Translations under genes and position numbers: made by a program
Part shown: positions 55,033-64,000 of the stretch, in pieces
Numbering within the stretch: the stretch's first letter is position 1
Layout: every line of letters begins with the position of its first letter
The notes under the pieces: generated by a model
The model's input: the letters and a program-made list of their open reading frames with translations, nothing else
Database searches by the model: none
What the model was told of the DNA's origin: nothing
NCBI GenBank assembly: GCA_963693365.1
Contig: CAVNZM010000010.1
Location: forward strand, 1-64,000
Direction: 5' to 3'
Length of the DNA: 64,000 nucleotides
Origin: Amoebidium appalachense
Lineage: Eukaryota > Ichthyosporea

Positions 55033-57297
55033 TCAACCCCATAACACTTCTCCCCCTTCCCCCACCCCACCCACCCACACAAGCACAAAGAAAACAAGAT
55101 ACTGTCCATGGCGCCCTTGGCTATCACATGTGCCTTTTTCGAAGGCTTTCATGCCACCTCTAAAAGATAACAATATTAACACGGAGTGATTCAGAAAAAC
55201 GTCTACTTTTGCATTCGATAATAGAACTTTGTCAGCTTAACCCTACCCATGACCTCCCTAGGAAGCATCCGAAGTCATTATCGCCAATCAAGGCGGTTAC
55301 AGGGGTTCCTTAGCAAATCTGCTACTCGTGCATGCAAGCACTTCCCCCATTAAGGGCACGTCAGGGCATACATACTCCCATGGTACACACAGACAGGCAT
55401 ACATTATCAGTATCTGCTCATGCCTATCACTACATTTTCACATAGGCCTACCGTGCCAACACACACATTCTCACCAATAGCACACTGTCGACACACTCGC
55501 CACAGCAACACAGCCATTACCTTCCCTGTGTCTTTTTCAGCAGGTAGTTGACCTCATATGAGTACACAGTGCTAGTAAACAGAAACTCAAACACCCTCCG
55601 TGAACTACCCCCCAGCCCATCATTCGCCAACTCCCTCACCCCAGGCCCAAACAACTTTTCCGACTCGCCGAGGGACAACGCCACATCCCCACAGATGGCA
55701 GCTGCAAGCAAGTCATCCGTGCAGCCTGTTTTCTTGCACTTTTGCGCTGCAATTTCCAGATATTTCATGATTATGTCGGGCATTTCTCCATGCCTATCCC
55801 CCATGATTACCTCCCGCATGTACTTTACCGCCTTCTCCGGGTGCTGTGCGGCCGGGCCCATGACCTCCTCCATGTGGATTTCACCAAACTCCTGCGTCAG
55901 GGATGCCAGGGCATCGCTCTGCAAACATGAACGTGCGGGTCAATAAAACGGTCGAGCACAAGTAAACTTATGGTAGGCTGAGTGATACTACAGCAGCTAG
56001 AAGGACAAGCACCACTGCAGCAACGCACGGAATCCCCCCCCCCCCCCCCCCCGCTCAAAAAAAAAAGAAATGAAAAAAAAAAGGGGAGGGGGGAAAGCAT
56101 AAAAAAATATCAAACAACCAAACAAGGAAGCTGTAATCAGTTGACTTACAACAAAAGAGCTCCGGCAGTGATAGGCACACCCGGAGGGGGATGGCAGGGA
56201 GGGATGGGGTGGGGGTGAGGGGGAAGCGTGATGGAGTACGAAGTACACAAATAACGGACAACACGATGCAAAGTGCAAACCACAAGAGTATGCATAATAA
56301 GCAAGGCCCATCCTCAGGTGCTGCCCGAGTCATCCACAGCAACAGAGTTTCTCCCCATTCATTTCGTCCACCTCGGGGAAGGTGGGCAGGAGAGGAGGGG
56401 GGGGGGGGGGGGGGGGGGGCTTGGGGGGGGATGCGTTGTGAGAAAACAAACCAGCTTCCTGCATCTGCATGCCATGGGATGTGTGTATGCAAGTGACTAT
56501 GGTGTGTTTATCGATGGGTCCTTGAAATGCATTTATGTCTGTGCAAGCAGATGAATATGTGCAATTTTTCATGTGGGTGCAGGTGAACAATCGTGTGTGT
56601 GTGTGGTCCATGCTTGTCGTCCTAATGTGCCCTTGTGGTTGATGTGTGTGTGCCGAACGATTATATGTTTACAAAACATGAGAAACACGTTTGCGAAATT
56701 CAAAACAGGTCAAAAGCAGTGTTAGGAAGAGCAGGAGCAAATTCCCACAGTTGCCGAGAACCAAAAAAAAGAAAGCTCAGGGCACATCACTCTCGTGAGC
56801 TGCCTGGGGGTGCGTGAAAGCAAACACCGCAAACAGAGGCGGAGGAATCATCCCAAGAGACAGTTAACAGCACATAGGTGGGCGAGCTGATGGAGCATGC
56901 GCACTTATACAGAAGAAACGAGGTTGATGGGTGTGACGAGGAGAACAAAAGTTGTCCTAGCAGGGAAGGGGGAGGGTACAGAAACCCTTTTAAACGCGGT
57001 TTAAATTTACTGAGTTAAGCAGAATGGAAAAGAAAGCAGAATCTCGAGGGGGAGGGGGTGGGGGGGGGGGGGGGGGGGGGGGGCGGAGGGGGGAGGGGGA
57101 ACACAAACAAACAGGCGAGAGCTGGTGGAGCAACAGTGCGCAAACTTGTCTTTTTGTCCCAGTGAACCAGGACAGGCACTTGAAACAGACAAACAGCCAG
57201 AGCCAAAGATGTTTGTGGGAAAAAAGGAATGAGCTCTGTGTGTTGTCTGTCCGCAAATTTAAGGGGAGCTGGGGTGGGGTGGGGGGAAGGGAGGGGG

Positions 57298-57329
<32 letters not shown>

Positions 57330-57484
57330 AGGGGGGGGGGTAAAGGGGAGGGGGAGGGGGTTTAGCTACCAACCTCTATGGCTTGCAGGTACGCTCTCTT
57401 ATGGAGAGCGTTTTCAGCGCGACAGTGAGCAGAGAAACCACTGCCGTGCTGCGCGAGGAAATCAGCCACACTCAAACCGGCCAT
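55033..57484 (-). CDS. Orphan helical protein, three-exon model (third exon tentative)
   Basis: Exon 1 57484-57374 (MAGLSVADFLAQHGSGFSAH to AYLQAIE, GTTGGT donor). Exon 2 55918-55521 begins after TTTGCAG, reads SDALASLTQEFGEIHMEEVM, and ends AG/GTAATG. A possible exon 3 is 55159-55033, after the strong acceptor TTGTTATCTTTTAG, phase-compatible (RGGMKAFEKGTC) and ending in TGA; total 211 codons. The protein would be acidic and largely helical (DIIMKYLEIAAQKCKKTGCT, DDLLAAAICGDVALSLGESE). No domain recognised, no signal peptide. The 1.45-kb intron 1 holds a sense-oriented family A repeat (56213-56350) and a long G-run. Confidence 0.65.
56213..56350 (-). repeat. Dispersed repeat family A, copy in an orphan gene intron
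   Basis: Minus strand: GAGGATGGGCCTTGCTTATT, TTGCACTTTGCATCGTGTTG, TACTTCGTACTCCATCACGC, then a C-rich end. Sense to the gene at 55033-57484. Confidence 0.9.
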
Positions 57485-58370
57485 GTTTTTGGAAAGTAGA
57501 AACACTGCTATGAGTTCGAGTCTCACTCGAAGAGTCTGGGTTGTGTGTTTTTTGACGTACCAATTGCCTTGGCCTGCCACTCAAGCTGGTTGGTTATTAA
57601 GCTGGCCGATGCGCAATAACATTTGCTTTCACGTCAGGCATTCACCAGCCTTCTTTCTTCTCAAGAGATATATCCTAACAATAGCTTCCTTCGTGACGTG
57701 ACTGAAACACAGGAACGTGCCTGTCTGCGGCACGACCTCGAATGATGGATGTTCTCCCTAGATGTAGCAACCACACCTCAGTACCCCACAGGAATATTTG
57801 TGATTAAGCTGAATCAATAAAAACGTATCGTGCTTGCATTTGTAAAAGGTATTAGATATATGTGTACCGAAAAACAATTAACTAAGCTTCATAATGCTTG
57901 CTACGTTTGTGTTTTATTTCATAGTGATTAGCCTAAGTCAGTTAAATAGGATAAATGAACACCAAACAATACCAGTCAAAAGAAAAAAAATATTTGACTT
58001 TTACACTAGCTGCTACACTAGCTGGCAATGTGAACACTTTAGACTTTTTGTTGAATTCTGTTGGTCGTCACATTGAGTATTTATATGATTTTCACACAGT
58101 GTTCAGGTATCTCAGTATGCACTTGTTACTGGATAACTCGTGAAGTTTTTATTGTCTTCTCAGTATGCCGTGCATACTTGTCATATCTTTCCGTCGAATA
58201 AATCCAGTCAAAAGAAAAATTTGACTTTGTTTCGCATTCGTGGTCCTGAACGTTTAGGGTGACTATTACTGCGTAGGCCACATTCCTGAGATTTTATGTC
58301 ATAAATGCGGTTGGCTCGGAACGCACCCCCGCGCACCCAAAACAAGGAAAGAGGAGAGGGCGGGCCCTCA
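57485..58370. other. Upstream flank of the orphan gene; AT-rich, no gene
   Basis: Contains a perfect short hairpin (57515-57531) 31 nt upstream of the orphan start codon and scattered AATAAA hexamers. Small ORFs only. Confidence 0.4.
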
Positions 58371-59060
<690 letters not shown>

Positions 59061-62000
59061 AGCAGCATTGGGAACGACAGCCTCGGAGAGGCGAGGAGCG
59101 ATGACACGGCCGGGGGAAGGGCGGGGGGAAGGGGGAGGGTGGAGGGGTGTGAGGAGCCTCGGAAAGACTGGAGACTCGGATTCAGGGGAAGAGGCAGCTG
59201 TTACCTGTGCGTAAGCGTGTGTGTGTGTGTGTGCATCATCATCGGCCATGGCATGTGCGTGTGTGCATGCGTGTCAGTGAACGTTAACGGCCGGGAAGGG
59301 CGATCCATTGGGGGCCGGGGGGAAGGGGGAAGGGGGGGGGGGGGGGGGGGGGAGGCGCTGCTAAACAATTGAACAAGGAACAGAGGCTAATTATGGCAAG
59401 GATATATGATGATTGCATTCGCGGACAGAAAAAGGAGGTTGACAAAGCAATTTTAGCAACGGTTGCCCTAGGCCTGGGGGCAGGCTGGCCCATGGGGCCA
59501 AATTTATTTACATGCACAGACAGGTGATTGAGACTAATATACACATATGTTATCTTTTTCATGCCCTCGTGACGTATCTGGTTCAGCTAAGCGGCAAATG
59601 TAGACTACTTAGCTCGTGTACGGTGTGCCCATATAACTGTGTCCCTAAGCTGGGGCCATACATGACACTCGTTCCCTTCAGCGGACTGTGGAGATCTTCG
59701 AGCCCAGATCTGGTGCGCTCTCCTATCAGTAGCCAGCCAATAGGAGCTCACGCTGGCTACACAGGAATCCGGATTGCCGCCAATATGCCGGCCCAGGTGC
59801 CCATTGCTCACAGGACGTTTGTTTTCGCGGGTTGCACATAGCACATGTAAACGGAAGAACGGACCGACTTTCAAGTTTTCTCTTTCATGTTTTATGTTTA
59901 CATATCTTTCTTACACAATGCTCGACATTTAGTTTATGCCATGATCAAAGCGGGCTCATATACCGCAGGTATAGGGTCGACGTCCCACAGGCCCTTCAAC
60001 TTGCCAACTTCAACTTGCCAACTTGCCGAACATATCGGGCACGCGCGCACGCCGCGCACCCGCGCCCGGCGCGGGGCCGCCACGGATCCACAGGCACATC
60101 CGTACACTGTGTTAATATATTAACTCGCAGGCTTCATAGGGACCATCAGATTAAAAAAAAAATAGGAATAATGGTTTCTGAATCATTTCTCCTGGCCTTC
60201 ATAAAAGAGTACCACTGCCTCGCTGAGAATCACCCCAGGTTGACTGAGCACCGTCACTATTTGTAGGCTCATCACGAATGCCTATGGGATTAAGATCATG
60301 CGTCAAGATGACCGCTGGGTTTTCTACAAAATAATTGGACCTCAGAATACGAATAGGAAGCGGCCAGATCCAGGACAGCACATAACATGTAGATGCACTG
60401 CGGCTACTGAGGGCACTCATTATACTCGCTTTTTCTAGAGCAGTATTAGATGAAGTATGTATCAAGCGCATGTTTTCTGTTAATAATAGCTATATTTATA
60501 CTGAGCCCATTATATGTTGGTTACCGCGGCCTTGGCCCCGGCCGCCTTGCCTGTTTATTTTCTTTTGCCATCCTCTTTGAAGATCATTCTTTGTACACCA
60601 ATCATAAACGCAGATCTAAGCAAGGGATTCGCCCAATCAACACTCACGGTTGGCTTACAGCCGCCTGCCAGCAGCGTCGCTTTTTGTGCTGTGTAACCAT
60701 GTTAACCTTTTCACTTTTTGCATCTACAACATGCAACAACCACTTAGCAGAGCCCTTTTCAAAAGCAGACACGTCTACATGACTGTATATATTGGTTTGT
60801 TTGCTCAACTCCGGAGAGTGAGACATGCGGCAGCACTGCCGGCGTATTTTCAAGTTTACTGGGAGCCTCCCAAATGGCATATGCATGGGCTGAGCTTTGC
60901 ACAAGAGAGCCAAATACCCTACGTTAGCTTATAGCTCTGCCAGTTTATTTTTTCCTTTCTAGCATAAATCCTCACTGCATGCCTTGCAGCAACAGACGTT
61001 TTCATCTGCACCAACTTACATGAAAAATATTCTATACAGTGCAAGGTACGCAGACACAAACTTCAGTAACAAAAACACATATGGTAAAACTAGACACAAC
61101 ACTCCTGGGAAGTCCCAGCACTATCTCCTTCTGGACACGTTAGTATACAGTGACACCAACAGGAATCGAGATAAAGCCACGAATCCGTGATGGATTTTCG
61201 GTACTTTGCAGCATATGGCAGTGGCCATGGAGCCGGACCAGGTAAGACCCAATACCGAGAATCATTGCATGCATGATGGGGAAACCATGTTATGTTCTCG
61301 GTGCATGTTCCACCTCCAACAATTATTAGTGTGCACGTGGACATGGAGCATGTGGGGTACCGGTGTGTACCCATGCACCTATGGTTGGTGATCTCTTCAA
61401 TATTATTCATACTATATGTATTTTTTTCTTCTTTCTCGTTTGTGTGTGGTTCAACTTGCCAACGATGTTGGCGTGTAACATGGTGAACGGTTAAACGCGA
61501 TTGTGACAGTCACGACACAGTGTGTTGGAAATTATGCCCCAGTTCGTGTGCATTGCACACATACCCCAACTGATACAATGTCAATTGGACAAATTCGATC
61601 TGGGTCTCAATATGCCATGCATAAAAACAAAAATGGGGGCCATAAGATTGGGGGCTTTTATATAGGTTTACACAGCACATCTTTACACAGAATTTATAGC
61701 TGCCGCATTTATTGAGCAGTGCACTTGTCCCAACAATAAGGGTCAATACACAAACAATGAGGCTCATGCTCGACCCCTTCACTCGCTTTTTCAAAGATTG
61801 TTTTCATTCGTCGAATAAACCATCAATGTGACTCGTTGCTCCTATAATATCCCACATCCCCATCCGATGCCACAAAGTTTACATAACTTTTCTCATGCAT
61901 CTGTCGTTTGCCAGCACTGTTTCACCTTGCATCCTCACGGTCTACCCTACTAACCATTCTTGCCCCCCCCCCCCCCCCCCCCTCCCCTCCCCCTCCCCCC

Positions 62001-62231
62001 CTCCCCCCTTTGCCCAACCCCTCATCCCACCCAACACACCCATCCCTTCCCCCCCCCCCTCCCCCCCCCTCCCCCACCACCACCACCACCATCACCCTCT
62101 TATTTTCACCACACACGTGCTCAACACAAAAAAAAACTAACAAGTAAATACAAAACCCCCAAACAAACGTGCAATACACACACAAAATGGCATTAACGCA
62201 AACACCAATTGCTCACACACATACCCTACAG
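59061..62231. other. Largely unique sequence, no gene recognised
   Basis: Includes a GC-rich island (60035-60090) and C-runs at 61964-61982 and 62049-62075. A possible short first exon at 61214-61240 (MAVAMEPDQ, then GTAAGA) could belong to the gene at 62232, but the phases do not join without another exon. Confidence 0.35.
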
Positions 62232-62488
62232 CCGTCACAGACAACCGAATGCAAGACGCCCTCACCCTCTTGGACCCACACAACCCCATGCGCCAGCCAC
62301 CCCCACCCCAGCAAAAACCCACCATGTATCAACCAATCGCACCGCGGCGTTTTTCTGCTCCTGTTCTCCCATTGGGTGGTTTTTATGATGGAGGCGGCTA
62401 TGGGTCAGAGGCTGGGATTGGTGGAATATCATCTGTGGATGGGCTAGATGCGATTTTGGCTCAGAACCAAGCGAATGTGGCTGGGCTG

Positions 62489-62576
<88 letters not shown>

Positions 62577-62589
62577 GTGTGCGTGTGCA

Positions 62590-62620
<31 letters not shown>

Positions 62621-62626
62621 GCGTGC

Positions 62627-62659
<33 letters not shown>

Positions 62660-62875
62660 GTGTGTGTGCGTGTGTGTGTGTGTGCGACAGTGTGCATGTG
62701 AGGCCTTTTGAGTGTAGGGTGTGTGTGTCCGTGTATATGAGTGTTTGATAACTTTTATTCTATTCTATATCTTCACACAGACACAAGCTTACAAGCCGGC
62801 GTGTGCACACATGCACACGCACACACATATGCACACACGCACGTGTGCGCATGCGCGCGGGCACACACACGCGCG

Positions 62876-62911
<36 letters not shown>

Positions 62912-63960
62912 TCCACACACAAAGACACACATACACACGCACACCCACCCACCGACCCACCCACCCACCCACACACAACAAGGTGTGTGCGCGCGCGTGC
63001 GCGCACCCTTGAACACGGTCGACTATGCCAATCAATCCCGCATGCACAGTTTTGTTGTTTGGTGCCCAAGCACGACACAGAGAGCTTTTTGTCTTCATAA
63101 GTGTGCAATGTGATTAGGATGGACTCTGATAATGGTGCATGCTCTTTGTGTGTGCCTTTTCAAAAAATCTGCCTAAATTATCCGCCGTGAATCTGTGATT
63201 TATTCTTCTGTAACTGTAAACCAACCCACTTCCCCCCAGCCCCCCTCCGTTACACCGGATCCTTCCCTCTCTTCCACCCCTAAACACACAGAAACACCCA
63301 TACACACAGACATGCACACGCAAACACATACATCCATCCTTCTCCTGGACAGCCCCTCAATGTTGGGTTCTGTTCGTGTATCCCAATGCGGTTAAGCGCT
63401 TCTTTTCTCTTTTTCAATCTCCTATTAAAGTTTCAACAGCTTTTCTTTTTTGTCTGTGGCACTGAGGTGGGGAGGGGGGAGGTTATTGCTTTCTTCTATG
63501 CTTTCCACCCTCTGATGTATACAGCCCCTCTCTCCCCCCCCATCTCCCCTCCCCCCCCCCCCCCCCCCCCAACACAACCACCACCACCATCGTTCCCTGC
63601 TCACCTACACCACACGTCATCTCACCCCACCCTCCTATATTACAATTCGCACATAGACTGCTAAATGTAAATAACTAGCTCTGATAAGCTTGTTCTCTTC
63701 CCTTTTTAGGATATCCCAAGAAGACACCCCTCGTCACCTTGCCGGCCCCAACTTTTTCACTTCGACGCTCGCACCCATTCCTTCTCCCCTCGAACCAAAT
63801 TTGGGCATGTGGGATTCTCAGGCCGTATTCCTACTCGACGGCAAGCCAATAGGAAACGAGGTTGCATACACGCCAGCCAATGAAATGCGAGGACGCAAGT
63901 CAAGCTGGATGTCATTGGATGACTGGATGGATGAATATGACCTGAACGTGCACGTGCTAG
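62232..63960 (+). CDS. Two exons of an unrecognised gene running off the right edge
   Basis: Exon 62232-62490 follows CCCTACAG and ends CTGAG/GTGTGT (phase 2). Exon 63710-63960 follows TTCCCTTTTTAG and ends CTAG/GTGGGT (phase 1). Frames join. The first exon encodes a Pro/Gln-rich then Gly-rich stretch ([33 protein letters not shown]). The second is more globular ([57 protein letters not shown]). About 170 residues are visible and no domain is recognised. The intron between begins with (GT)n directly at the donor. The gene continues past 64000; its start is not identified. Confidence 0.65.
62491..62690 (+). repeat. (GT)n microsatellite starting at a splice donor
   Basis: The donor GT at 62491 is the first unit of a roughly 200-bp GT/GC array. 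A (CA)n block lies further down the same intron (62880-62940). Confidence 0.95.
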
Positions 63961-64000
63961 GTGGGTGGGTTTGGGTGTGGGTGTGTGTGTGTGTGTGTGT

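Noticed and set aside
61214-61240. Start exon MAVAMEPDQ for the right-edge gene
   Set aside because: It ends in phase 0 but the next identified exon needs phase 1. Kept only as a remark.

Overview
The window is nuclear DNA of an intron-rich eukaryote. Genes are cut into short exons (about 20-400 nt) by introns with GT..AG borders, and the introns are packed with dinucleotide microsatellites (CA/GT, CT/GA) and very long C or G homopolymers. Two near-complete housekeeping genes, the partner-type histone chaperone RBBP4 and the single-strand DNA binding subunit RPA1, match the animal/fungal-type proteins at almost full length. One exon carries a two-finger GATA motif with animal/fungal spacing, and perfect E2F consensus sites lie upstream of genes. 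Together these suggest an opisthokont, plausibly a unicellular holozoan such as an ichthyosporean. The species assignment is inference, not something I can read directly.

Layout. 1-6491 (+): at least six exons of a gene whose C-terminal half is an N6/N4-type DNA methyltransferase fold (motif IV first, motif I last). 7533-10026 (-): 5'-truncated Ty3/gypsy chromovirus with a one-base frameshift. 10360-13143 (+): Ty1/copia fragment lacking gag/protease and most of RNase H. 13144-19850: microsatellites, minisatellites, a 198-codon ORF with a 9-residue repeat, and a 49-bp tandem array. 19853-20072 (-): GATA zinc-finger exon. 21179-32928 (-): RBBP4/MSI1-type WD40 gene, 12 exons, 422 codons. 32929-34418: divergent promoter region with an E2F site and an inverted CCAAT box. 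34419-46989 (+): RPA1, 19 exons, 605 codons. 50739-52532 (-): two-exon orphan gene of 476 codons with E2F sites upstream. 55033-57484 (-): three-exon orphan (third exon tentative). 62232-63960 (+): two exons of a gene that runs off the right edge. The remainder is repeats or sequence in which I see no gene.

How the genes relate. RBBP4 (chromatin assembly, CAF-1 and histone deacetylase complexes) and RPA1 (replication and repair) are S-phase genes arranged head to head about 1.5 kb apart with an E2F-type site between them. The 476-codon orphan also has two E2F sites upstream, so it may be co-regulated.

The most unusual signals are: (1) a dispersed repeat family ending in C-runs, often followed by A-runs, found at least 13 times and always in the sense direction of the intron that holds it; (2) local duplications that copy splice sites, sometimes with the adjoining exon edge, in several introns; (3) polarity of microsatellites at intron ends ((GT)n just after donors, (CA)n just before acceptors); and (4) a probable DNA methyltransferase whose catalytic motif reads DPPA instead of DPPY/F/W. 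Exon coordinates were placed by hand from reading frame, GT/AG borders and protein-family match. The RBBP4 and RPA1 exon sets both sum to exact multiples of three, which supports them.
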